64,000 nucleotides of DNA, from assembly GCA_964035775.1 (NCBI GenBank), contig OZ038312.1:32113142-32177141 (forward strand), given 5' to 3'. Below, one piece after another: positions 1 through 33,236 of the stretch. A program made the translations under genes and the position numbers. Source of the stretch: Osedax frankpressi (Eukaryota > Annelida > Polychaeta > Sabellida > Siboglinidae). The first letter of the stretch is position 1; every line of letters starts with the position of its first letter. Under the pieces are notes generated by a model that ran no database searches, was not told the DNA's origin, and worked only from the letters and a program-made list of their open reading frames with translations.

Positions 1-158
1 GTGGTAGTGGTGGTGATGATGATGGCTGTGGTGATGATGATTGTAATGGTAATGGTAATGATAATGATAAAGGTAAGAATAATAGTAAGAGTAATAGTAA
101 TAGTAATAGTAATAGTAATAGTAGTAATAATAATAATAATAATAATAATAGTAATGAT
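1..158 (+). repeat. Trinucleotide-rich simple repeat
   Basis: Degenerate GTG/ATG grading into AAT triplets. It gives a Met/Val/Ile open frame that is not a gene. Confidence 0.85.
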
Positions 159-204
159 AATGATGCACTTTATAGTATATATTATATCAATTACCTGTAT
201 TGTA

Positions 205-335
205 TATATATTAGTTATACCCTAGATTACACAAAGCTATGTTGTAGCATACTATATTAACTAACCTTTAAAATATGTTAATAAATAATTAACTGATAAT
301 GTTACTGGAAATAATGTACTATCTAGGTAATAAAA
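205..335 (+). repeat. Dispersed repeat, copy 1
   Basis: Shares blocks such as AAAGCTAT, GTTAATAAATAATTAAC and GGAAATAATGTACTATCTAG in the same order with 3995-4140, with indels between them. It looks like an old interspersed element of unknown class. Confidence 0.6.
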
Positions 336-796
336 GTAATAATACTTAAATATCAACAAGGGTTGTAAATTAATACTTCTATAAACATAAATGCACTAAA
401 TATAACAATTATTAATATATAAATATATATTATTAATATATATTATTAATATATAAATATATATTAATTTTTTTGATAATGAAAATAGGTAGAAATTACT
501 TTCAATCAAACGTAGATTTGAACACATTTTAATAGGTCACAATTTTCTAATTATATAATATTATAATAAACCTGTGTCATTAGCTTTGATATCTACGAAT
601 ATCGTTAAAGAATTAAGAATCATGTATTAATACAAACACAATATTACACATAATATTTATTTATGAAAAATTTATATACTAGTATATATAGTAGTATAAA
701 CCTAGTATACTCAGAATTATAATTTCCAAAGAAACTTGTGTTATGATAATATTTTAAATATGCATATATAGCATATAGTTGTATACAAAAATGTGC

Positions 797-837
797 ATAC
801 ATATATATATATATATATATTTATAAATATATATACA

Positions 838-899
<62 letters not shown>

Positions 900-902
900 T
901 AT
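797..902. repeat. AT dinucleotide microsatellite
   Basis: Interrupted (AT)n with CATATA steps. Confidence 0.9.
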
Positions 903-1028
903 TACATGGATGTGTGTAGACTATGTCAATGTTTACTAAATAATACTCAGTAGTCAAGACTACGTCTAAACTAATTAGTTACAGTCGTTCTTAAGTTAAG
1001 TCGTTAAGTCGTTCTTTAAGTTACTAAC

Positions 1029-1216
1029 CGGTCGCGTGTTTACGTTTCGAGTCGGATTTTAAGATTCGCTGAAGCAAATGTCTGAAGTAGTGAGGAACAT
1101 GTTCTCGTACGTCAGGATCTAAATAGACAACTGCGTCTCTTCGTAGTTCATCTCCACGAATATCCGCGTCCACTTCTTGCACGTCGTTGTTTGTCATCCG
1201 ATTCGACATATTAGAA
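1029..1216 (-). CDS. Candidate internal exon of an unidentified gene
   Basis: An open stretch reads NDVQEVDADIRGDELRRDAV, then VYLDPDVREHVPHYFRHLLQ and RILKSDSKRKHAT. It is bounded by TACGCAG at 1217 and by GTTAGTAA after 1029, a donor form used repeatedly in this window. CpG content and amino-acid mix are unlike the AT-rich flanks. I do not recognise the protein, and no neighbouring exon was found. Confidence 0.4.
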
Positions 1217-1249
1217 CTGCGTATTGGAGTTACCGGTAATTATACCGGC

Positions 1250-1325
1250 TATATTATACTATACTATACTATACTATACTATACTATACTATACTATACT
1301 ATACTATACTATACTATACTATACT
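1250..1325 (+). repeat. TATAC pentanucleotide microsatellite
   Basis: About 14 near-perfect copies of ACTAT, just upstream (on the minus strand) of the candidate exon at 1029-1216. Confidence 0.95.
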
Positions 1326-1916
1326 ACGGCACGCGATTAGGGGCTAAGGAGAGGGGTAACGATTGCGAGTGGTGTATATCGATATGTCAATATGTAGTTG
1401 GTATGCCACGGGAGATGTTACTGCTAATGTAATGCGTTTTCCGTTAATTTAGTGTTTGCGATAATATTACATCTCTTATATAATGAATTTTTAATGGGTC
1501 GTTTATTACAATGAAGAATACTATTTTAATTAATAAACATTAAATATAATTTTAAATACTATTTCGTAATATATGATATAATCAGATAAATATATGAAAT
1601 ATAATATTATAAAATTATTATACTATATCATACTCGTATAGTGACATAGTATAACATTGTAACATGTTATACAAATATATATACTTATTATTATAATATT
1701 TATATTATAATAATTATATATTAATATTATTAATTTAATAATAATATATTAAATTATATAATATAATTAATAATATATTTACCATTACCATATTACTAAT
1801 GTTTTTCGATATTAAATTATAAAAGCTTTTGACATATTATTATAGAACTACTTTAGTTAAAACTTGTAAAAAATATACGAAATAATCGCGTTACCAATGG
1901 TATAATATTTGGTAGC

Positions 1917-2575
1917 ATATAACTAAATAATGCAACATATAAATAAATAATGCAACATATAACTAAATAATGCAACATATAAATAAATAATGCAACATAT
2001 AACTAAATAATGCAACATATAAATAAATAATGCAACATATAACTAAATAATGCAACATATAACTAAATAATGCAACATATAACTAAATAATGTAACATAT
2101 AACTAAATAATGCAACATATAACTAAATAATGCAACATATAACTAAATAATGCAACATATAACTAAATAATGTAACATATAACTAAATAATGCAACATAT
2201 AAATAAATAATGCAACATATAAATAAATAATGCAACATATAAATAAATAATGCAACATATAAATAAATAATTCAACATATAAATAAATAATGCAACATAT
2301 AAATAAATAATGCAACATATAAATAAATAATGCAACATATAAATAAATAATGCAACATATAAATAAATAATGCAACATATAAATAAATAATGCAACATAT
2401 AACTAAATAATGCAACATATAACTAAATAATGCAACATATAACTAAATAATGCAACATATAACTAAATAATGTAACATATAACTAAATAATGCAACATAT
2501 AAATAAATAATGCAACATATAAATAAATAATGCAACATATAACTAAATAATGCAACATATAAATAAACATATAAA
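1917..2575 (+). repeat. 20-bp minisatellite, about 32 copies
   Basis: The unit AACTAAATAATGCAACATAT alternates with AAATAAATAATGCAACATAT. Runs of each variant suggest recent unequal exchange. The minus-strand LFICCIIYLYVA frames are its by-product. Confidence 0.95.
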
Positions 2576-3261
2576 TAAATAAAAATATACTTTTTAAAAA
2601 TTAAATATTTGACCTCAATTACAATGCTAATGATTGTGATGTCCATTTTGTTATCATAAATATTCAAAATAAAGTCATACTCATTCTAATTATAAATTTA
2701 TCGTTGCATATAATGACACATAATGACATATAATGACATTTCTCATATCATAATCTGCCTCAACGTATGGCGTTAAATAGTAATGACAGCTGTAAATCGT
2801 TTTTAATACATAAAATGTTAATCCCTTCTCATACTCATAAATCCAATTTCTTAGATCATTACATCATTTCCACTAGTTATGTAATCTTCACTCTCGTAAT
2901 ACATTACTTTCTCTCTCTAATTCGCTACTCGCTACATATCAACTGTGATTTACGTAATGATTAAAAATGAAAATAGATTTATTTAAACTCCATCATTAAA
3001 TATATCTGATGTCACTTTTCTAATGCTTATGTACTAGACTATTTCGGCCTAGCTGCTTTATACCATACGATTATCCATCAAATAAGTTACAAATGGTATA
3101 CTCCACTACTTTTACTACTACTTTTACTTTATTGTTTAGGTTTTCAAATCGTTATCGCTCATTATTAAAAAATATAAAATAAAAATTATCCCGATTGAAG
3201 CAAATCAGTGTATCCAAATAGCAAGATAAATGACCAAACCCAATGATCAAACTAATAAGAG

Positions 3262-3450
3262 GTAGGGAATGAGGAGGTAGGGGAAGATGAGGTAGGGGAA
3301 GAGGAGGTAAGGGAAGAGAAGGTGGGGGATGAGGAGGTGGGGGATGAGGAGGTAGGGGATGAGGAGGTAGGGGAAGAGGAGGTAGGGGAAGATGAGGTAG
3401 GGGAAGAGGAGGTAGGGGAAGAGAAGGTAGGGGATGAGGAGGTGGGGGGA
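3262..3450 (+). repeat. Purine-rich 15-bp minisatellite
   Basis: Unit GAGGAGGTAGGGGAA with T/A variants, about 12 copies. The plus strand is almost pure purine. Confidence 0.92.
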
Positions 3451-3994
3451 TTACCAAACTCAATGATCAAACTAATACAGCGTGTGCAGTAGTATAGAAA
3501 TTCGGTGTTTTACGGATTCCAGATTTTCTTTTAATGATATTAATAAGATTATCTTAGCTAAATTTAATATCAATCACATAAATATCTCATCGTGAACAAA
3601 TTACTCATTACATTACACTTCTCTTATAAAGAGTTTCATAATGTGATTATGCAATATCTAGTCATATGCTATTATTTGATATGGTTAATTAGATTGCCAG
3701 AAAATAATAATAATCATTGTGAAAATGGTCGCAATATTACAATTTAAATTACACAATTCAATTACATCATACAATTGTACACATTAGTACAATTAGTACA
3801 ATTAGTACAATTGTACACATAGTTTTATTCTAAAAAATGGGTTTTGATATTCATCTACAATAAATTACATAATAATGATAATAGCCAATTCTAGCATTGT
3901 TTACCAATTTATGAAATATGTAAGTAAGATCCACTGCCCAACATGAACTTTACAGTATATAGTATATACATTATATATATTGTTTATCTATTAG

Positions 3995-4140
3995 TATTAG
4001 TTTATATTACTCAAAGCTATTTTGTATATATTAATATGTAGATAATATATAGTTCATAATAGATTAACTAACTTTTAATATGCGTTAATAAATAATTAAC
4101 ATATGTAACTGGAAATAATGTACTATCTAGATAATAAATC
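3995..4140 (+). repeat. Dispersed repeat, copy 2
   Basis: Diverged second copy of the element at 205-335, same orientation, 3.8 kb downstream. The best-preserved block is GGAAATAATGTACTATCTAG. Confidence 0.6.
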
Positions 4141-4576
4141 GTGGATTGCAAATTATTTTATTTTATTAATAAATTCTGAAATCTAGAAATTTATAAAACA
4201 ATAACAAATCTATAAAATAATAACAAATTTATAATATAATAAAATTTCATAAATTTATAAAATAAATATTGAAATATTTAATGTATTAAGTATAATTATT
4301 AAGCATAATGATTCGTTATTTAAATCATAAATCAGATATTTATTAATTAAGTATTAGAACTATAGTTATGATGTGGTAGAACTCAAGTGTATAAATCGTA
4401 TATGACAATAATATAATAACTATAGTATAATAATGATATTATATATTATATAGCAAGTAATCGGTAGTGCTAATAACCTAAATATATTAACTTGTAAACA
4501 TTAATATATTAATAATAATAATAAAATCAATCGTACAGGGACTAATTGAATATTGTAGTTATTGGAATTATCCTTA

Positions 4577-4579
<3 letters not shown>

Positions 4580-4626
<47 letters not shown>

Positions 4627-4722
4627 TTATATATATATATACTTATATATATATAAGTATGTATATATATATATATATACTTATATATATACTTATATAT
4701 ATATATAAGTATATATTTGATA
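4580..4722. repeat. AT microsatellite block
   Basis: (AT)n broken by ACTTATAT and AAGTATAT steps. It can fold back on itself. Confidence 0.9.
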
Positions 4723-5257
4723 TATGTGAATCTATTGGATAATTTGTTTGGGAAATTCAGTTCATTAGTAAGCGATGTAATACAATATAAAACAATATAT
4801 AACTCTCTAAAACAAGTTATATAATATACCAAATCGATGTATAAACTTTGTAACAGGCATGTACTAACTTTAAAGCATATTTATATATAATAAACAGCGA
4901 AAACTAAGTCAGATAAAGAGGAAACCAGAATATTTATGAAGTTTTGATTGGAAATTAATGTATTAGATACATTTTTGTATAATATATTATAATTTAATTT
5001 GCCACATTATTAAAACTTATATTTGAAAATATTTGAAAAATTTATTTTTATTTTAAAAATTGTATTAAATATTGTAATCATTAGTTATTCAATTAAATAA
5101 ATATAATGTACAATGTACATTGTACACTATATATTGTACACTATATATTTATATTTTAAATTGGACAATCCCACATCCTATAATAATTACTATATATTAA
5201 AACAATATATTGAAATCAGTCAAATTGTGTTACAAATAATTTCTGCAATTATTATGT

Positions 5258-5310
<53 letters not shown>

Positions 5311-5503
5311 AGTGTGCGTATCACCATAATATTATGAATATTATTCGAAATGATATATAACACTATAATTTATTAAATAAGTTTAAATATGATAATTATC
5401 TATTGTATGCTACCTATTATATCTTAAGATGTGTACTAGAGCAATGTATACCAACTAGCAATAGTATATTAATTGTATATTAATTTAAATTACTAATTAT
5501 TAG

Positions 5504-5551
<48 letters not shown>

Positions 5552-5789
5552 TAAATAAGTAATTATTGAACACTAGTTTAGGAATTTTGAAGTGTAGGAA
5601 TATTATTAAATAGCATGAAGTTTTAATGGGTATTAAATATCCTAGTAAATTATATATAAAAAAACTTTACACAAATATATTATTAAATGTATACATACTG
5701 AAATATATTTCAGATATATCACAATAATAATTATGTTATAATAAATACAATTATATCTGATATAATTATAATAAATATATTATAATATA

Positions 5790-5967
5790 CACTATATACA
5801 CTATACACTATACACTATATACACTATACACTATATACTATACATTATATACACTATACACTATATACACTATACACTATATACACTATACACTATATAC
5901 ACTATACACTATACACTATACATTATATACACTATACACTATACACTATACACTATACACTATATAA
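5790..5967 (+). repeat. CACTATA-based satellite
   Basis: Mixed 7- and 14-bp units (ACTATACACTATATAC) repeat for about 180 bp. Shorter (AT)n tracts lie at 5262-5297 and 5508-5548. Confidence 0.9.
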
Positions 5968-6773
5968 ACCATGCCATTTGAATTACTTAACCATTTTCTA
6001 ACCTGCAATTAACTTGAATATAAATTAAACAGTGAATAGGAAATTTAGAGGAATGAATAAAAACAGAACAGATATCAAATGTTTCAAGTTTGCAAATGAT
6101 TTTATTTCATATTTACTATCGAATAAAATTTTATTTTATTTTCTTGTAACTAATTAATTAATAATTAAAAAATGTATAAAACCATAAACTAATTATAAAG
6201 CTGTAAAGGTGTAATGAATTAGTAGAGACGGGAATATATATATAATATTATTTTTTTATAATATGTATTATTTATGTATATATTAGCAATATAACCTTTG
6301 TAATATTAGCAATATATAAATATTATATATAAAAACAATGTATTATATAACATGTTATATTCTATCATTAAAAATTATAATATTTTTATACATTTTATTT
6401 GTAATTGTATATGCACCAATAATAATGCATTATTAGTTATATAATGTTATATAACTTTGATAATATATATATATACTATATTGTATTTACTGTATAACTA
6501 TTATAATGTATACATATAGTTGTCACTATATTAATCGTATTATTTGAAATGTAATATTAACATAGGGTTACATTTATAACATATTAATAAAATAGATAGG
6601 TTTATTAAAGTATTTTATTATATAAAATATTATATAGAGATATGTATGGCCCTAAATAATAAATAATAAACAATGTTACTAAAATAAAATATATTTAAAT
6701 CAACTCGGAGTGTAAAAATATATTTAATATAATATTATGTTAATAAAAATCAATGTAATTAAATATATAGATA

Positions 6774-7367
6774 CTACCGCCTGTAAATGTTATATATTGC
6801 TACTTTATACACATTATAATGTATGATCATTTACTGGAGTACTGGTATGGTGTATTTGTAGAGAATGAATTATTTTAGAAAATAGTAAATCTCATTTAAA
6901 GTATAATTGGTCATGGTGAAGTTTGAAATAGTGTAATCTAAATATTTGAATTTTAAGTTATATAAGTTTAAGTTATATAGCGTATTTTGGCGTGCCTACT
7001 TTTAATTTGTATATTATCATATTTATTGAATATTGTTAAAAATGTATTGTAGCATAATGGTTCACAGTTGTATTACTAGATATATATTAGTAATTTAGTA
7101 TTTTTAAACAATTTATTTATAAATATATACAATGAAATTAGATTGTGTCACGTGAAACAATCCACTTTGCACAACAACCCATTTTGCACACGACAATGGG
7201 AATATCTAACTTGAAATTCAAATATTTAGATTAAAATATTTCAAACTTTACTATAAACAATTACAATACGTTAAATGAGATTTACTATTTTCTTAAATAA
7301 TTCATTCTCTACCAATACAAATTATAATGTGTATAAAGTAACAATATATTACATTTACAGGCGGTAG
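6774..7367. mobile_element. MITE with long terminal inverted repeats and TA target duplication
   Basis: The left end CTACCGCCTGTAAATG (from 6774) and right end CATTTACAGGCGGTAG (to 7367) start an inverted pairing of roughly 170-190 bp per arm (about 6774-6960 against 7199-7367), with a few indels. TA flanks both ends (6772-6773, 7368-7369). There is no coding capacity. The TA duplication suggests mobilisation by a Tc1/mariner-type transposase (inference). Confidence 0.82.
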
Positions 7368-8519
7368 TATCGCCGAGAATAACCTAAACGCACGCAATTT
7401 CTTTCATTTATATTTCGATGAAACATTAACCTTTTATATTATATATTATAAAAACACCCTATATACTCGCGTATACGGGGTATTTTAATAGTATAGATTA
7501 TATACGATAAAGAATCCGATATAATTAATCGAATAAACTATTTTTAAACAATCAAGTTTTTAAATTTTAAGGCAGACCTCTAATTTACTAACTGTAGGTG
7601 GATAATAAAATTGAATATCGAATGTTGAATGAAGTTATTACTCATAACTTATTATTTTCTAGTGTGATATATTGTCTTTCCGTAATATAAGTAAATGATA
7701 ATTATATCTGATTATTTGTAAAAAATAATTCATATTTAAAGAGTTAATTGTATTTTTCGACGAAATTCCTAAATCTTTTAAAATTAATTTTCTAAAATTA
7801 TTGAGAACTGAGACAATAGAAAAATAAGTCTATTATTTTCGACTTTTTTTGTATTACCTTTCTTATAAAATGGAATTATTTTTAAAAAATTTAAAATTCC
7901 TGGAAAAACCCTAACATATAAAACAGGACTAATTTAATGGTTGATTATTTTCAGTAATTTTATATTAAGGTTATATTTAATATTAAGGTTATCTATATTA
8001 TGATTAACATTACAAATATGAATATTAATATTCTTAACTAATTAGTTATTATTTCTTCAGTTGAAAATGAAGTATAACAAAAGAGAATTTTTTTGAGGAA
8101 GTATATGGCAGTATAATAATTTCTTTCGGTGTTTTGAAATATAGTATTTAATTTACTTCTATATTTTATGTATATGTTATGATTATTTTTAGTTCTATTG
8201 TGTAAGTAAATAGTTAATATTGTTATATCTTAATTAGAGTTTATAATTATATAGTAAGTCATGCTTATTTATGGGTATTTTTCGGTGTTTAGGATTTAAT
8301 AATGGTAAAAATTGATTATAAATGTATTGAAAATTTCGTATAAATATCTCGTATGCTCGATTATAGTATTAATGTTAGTTAATTCACATTTGTTATTATT
8401 AATAGCTAATATTAATTTCATAATTGTTGAATTTATTTTATTACATCCGGGATAATTTACAAACTTATGAAATTTATTTTAACTAAAACATATATCGTCG
8501 GTATGATCATACCTACATC

Positions 8520-8665
8520 GATGTAGGTCATGAAATGTATGCCCTGTAATCTAGGTCATGTAATGTATGCCCTGTAATGTAGGCCATGTAATGTAAGCCA
8601 TGTAATGTAGGTCCTGTAAGTTAGCCCCTGCAATTTAGGCCCTACTTTGTAGGACCTACACTGTA
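8520..8665 (+). repeat. Diverged GTAGGTCATGTAAT repeat
   Basis: About ten degraded copies of a roughly 14-bp unit alternating GGTCATGTAATGTA and GCCCTGTAATGTA. Confidence 0.7.
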
Positions 8666-10359
8666 GTTCATACAGCCTAATGAATCCCTATCACTCAACT
8701 ATGTAGTGTTCTTATATGTATAAATGATATAATAGATTTATATACAAAAATCACAAGAGAAATTAATTTAGGAATTAATCGTTACTACCAAATGCATTTA
8801 ATACAACATTTGAAAATGTATCAATATCAATTGGTGACTTATACAGACCATAATGAATTATAACCTAAATAATGAATTATAACAATTGTTATATCACAAT
8901 AACACCAGTGATAGAAAATGGTATTATTTAAAATTGTGTAAGTAAATTATAAATATATATATATATATACGCCTCTACCCTTTTCCTTGGCTGTTTGAAT
9001 TCGTGAATAATTAACAACTGAATATATTCACCCGTATCGTATTATCATTATTTAATCAAGTTATGTAAATAACTAATTAGTTCACACAGTATAATAGATT
9101 CATATAAATTTGAAAGAATCTAAGCACTGAATAATATTATCGTAGTTATTAGTAACTAGTTATATTATAACACAACTTCTAGCGTTTAAATTAAAAACCT
9201 AGATATTGTGGAAGTTTATAATAATTGTATTAGTAGTAAAACATAATAATTTAATTACAATTAAATAATTAATTGTTTATTTGTCCATTGTTCTAAGTGC
9301 ATTGTCTCCTGTGAGTATATGTGAGACAATGGTATAAACGGTACGTTTTTTATGCTAGAAGATCTGATATTTGTAAGCAATTTTGTGAACTGGTGTGATG
9401 TTATAGTATGCATATAATGATATTTAATTACATTTTTGGATGTTTGCAAAATATAGTATACTAGTTACAATCTAAATGATATAATATAGGAAATTACAGT
9501 ACGTTATGTTTAATTTCTGTTAGAACATAGCTTTTTGTAAGAACAACGAATTTTGTCCCTAAGAATATTACTCGATATATCTCATTTATTAATACATGGA
9601 GTATTAACAACTAAAGCTAACACGTTGATCAGCTAACGCCCAGCTGCATTTTAGAATGGAATTGTAATTCAACTATTGTTTCTAATTATACGGAATATTA
9701 TTATAGTTTTAACTAAGTATTCCATCAAAAAATGTATTAAAAATATTGCATTTTCTTCAGTTGTTCGTAGAATATTTATAATAGAATACGAATAAGAAGA
9801 TGTTCTTCCGAGGGTTGAGTCGTCATATTATCTAATAGGTTTTATCATTTTATGAAATATAACATATGGTCAATAACAAATGAGTAAAGCTCATAATCTC
9901 TTATAAAATAATTTTCACTGAGTCTGTTATCATTAATATATTAATATCTGAGATAAGCTTGGTTAATTACTATAACAGTATAACTGTATCTATGTTTTTA
10001 TTAGTAATAGATCTTTAACATTCTCTTAAATTTTAAAATAGAGATGATTAAAGCTTCCTTTATACTTGATTACACAGAAACGATGTCTCCCTTGAAGCGT
10101 TGATATTTTAATATAAATATATTATATAACAACACCCCTTATCTCAACATTGGATTTGATAATCTTGTCGTATATCCAGTATTTATAAATATTAATATAA
10201 GCAAGGATTTTGCTATTCATTATCATTGATCAATATGTCTGCGGCCATATTTTAAAAATTATTTTAAAAGTACATTTTAATTCTTTAATTTAATAGTTAT
10301 TATCATATTTATAATTATTTTTTATTTAATATATACGTTAACTGATTTTTATTTATAAA

Positions 10360-12019
10360 ATGAGTTCACAACGAGGAAACTCGGTAAAGACTGGAGCTCC
10401 TAAACACAACAATAAAATTGGTTTTTGTAATACCATGCACGATCGTAGTAAAAAGAATTTAGCTCTAGTAAATATGAATATTCATGGTTGTTGTCAACGA
10501 TGTAAAGATATAATTGATTGGAAAATAAAATATAAAAAATACAAACCTCTTTCTCAGCCAAAAACATGGTATGTTAAGTATAGTTATATAAATTTAATTA
10601 TTTTATTACTATTATTATTTATTCTATATATTAATTTTATATTTATATTATATAACAAAATATTACAGTACAAAATGTAAAGAAAAAAATATAAAAAAGG
10701 CATATTTCGTCTACTGTAAACAATGTGCTAATACCGCACATATATGTGCAAAGTGCGGAGAAAAGAAAGACACTATTCAAAAGTATACTACAAATTATAT
10801 TAATTTTGTATCTTATAATTAAATATTTATATAATTACTATTTATACATATTGTTATGTTCTAAATAATTGAAAATATATTCGTCTATTGTAAATAATTG
10901 TTGTAATATTTTAGCACGGGCGAAGGAGATGTGGATGTTGATAAATACAAACTTTTAATGCAAAAGGAATCTAAGCACTTATCTGAACGAGAAAGACGTT
11001 TATATAAATTATTTAAATATAAGAATAGTGATTAAATATTAACTTACATGTAATTCTATCAACTTATTTTTTAAACTCGCGAATACTATTTTTCCTGGAG
11101 CTTTGAAGTTTACCATCTATTTAAATATGTTGTTAAACATATAAAGTTATAAAGATTGATACTTATCTGAATTTCATAACTGTATCATATGGTAGATCAA
11201 TTATATTGCTCACTACACCACCTATCCAAATTATTTTTTAATGTTAGATTAAGATTCAATGTATACAAATCTCTGATAAGCAAATATTCAAGATACCCTA
11301 TGGATAATCTCTTCTATATCATAGCAACATGGTAATTAACAACCGAAAGATAAAAAAGTATTTATTTAATTATTATACAATATTTTTGATGTTTATAAAA
11401 TCTTAAAAATAATATAAACTTGAATTCTAATATATTTAATTTAATTGTATGTTTATAAAAACAATTAATTAAATATTATATTCCCCATATTTATTTGGTT
11501 ATAATAAATTTCATTCAGCCGGGTATCTTGGATATTTATAAAATTATTTAATTTTGTATTCAATTTTTTGCAAAAAAATAATATCCTTTATCGGGAAACT
11601 ATCCAAGTAATTTTAGTTTTTTTTATATGATAAAAGTGAAAATTTATTTAATTATTATTCAAAATATATTGTTTATTTTTCATTTAAAATATTTATATTA
11701 TTACATCTTAGCTATCTTATATATTGAGTAAAATTGGGCTCATCAATATAATATTTTATCTTTACAAATATCCATTATGTATACATAAACTGAATTACTC
11801 ATAGGTACTTATGTTCGTAAGATGTTGAGAAAGCTAGATGTCGGAGGTGGTGATAGATGTAATGAAGCATCAAGCGGAGATTACAGTGATCAATCTGACG
11901 AGAATGAAGATGAAAAGCTAGGAAGAAAGGAAGAAGTAGCTGTAGAAAGTGATTCAAATTATCATTGTGAAAAGGCTTGTCGAATTAAAGTACTATGCTC
12001 AGATTCTGATTCTGATTAA
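10360..12019 (+). CDS. C9orf85: C9orf85 homologue (DUF2039 family), four exons
   Basis: Exons 10360-10568, 10669-10782, 10915-11027 and 11804/11805-12019 join in phase (2, 2, 1) into 216 codons plus stop; the last exon is best begun at 11805, after ACTCATAG. The start MSSQRGN and the block CQRCKDIIDWKIKYKKYKPL match the animal C9orf85 family closely. Exon 2 supplies CTKC, CKQC and CAKC pairs, which probably bind zinc. Exon 3 carries LSERERRLY, and exon 4 ends in an acidic Ser/Asp/Glu tail (CSDSDSD) as in the family. The molecular role of the family is not known to me; it is broadly conserved in eukaryotes. The gene converges on RPB2, with 129 bp between the two stop codons. The weakest call is the last junction, because exon 3 would also end at a stop (11031) if its intron were retained. 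Confidence 0.88.
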
Positions 12020-12071
12020 TAATAAGTTAATTACTTATTAATTCGTAAATTAATACACATGATTTATATAA

Positions 12072-12082
12072 AATAAAATAAA
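12072..12082 (+). promoter_or_regulatory. Overlapping polyadenylation signals of the C9orf85 gene
   Basis: Two overlapping AATAAA hexamers lie 53-58 nt after the stop at 12019. This is the usual place for the cleavage signal of this short 3' UTR. Confidence 0.55.
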
Positions 12083-12099
12083 GAAAAATATTCATGTTA

Positions 12100-12105
12100 T
12101 TTATT
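12100..12105 (-). promoter_or_regulatory. Polyadenylation signal of RPB2
   Basis: TTTATT on the plus strand reads AATAAA on the RPB2 strand, 44 nt past the RPB2 stop at 12149. Cleavage 10-30 nt later would place the RPB2 3' end at about 12070-12090, inside the 3' end of the convergent C9orf85 transcript. Confidence 0.5.
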
Positions 12106-12148
12106 GACAACACAAAAAATAAACATAATGTGAAGTAAATATAAAAGA

Positions 12149-33236
<21,088 letters not shown>

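Noticed and set aside
1-225. Met/Val/Ile-rich frame at the window start
   Set aside because: Trinucleotide repeat translation.
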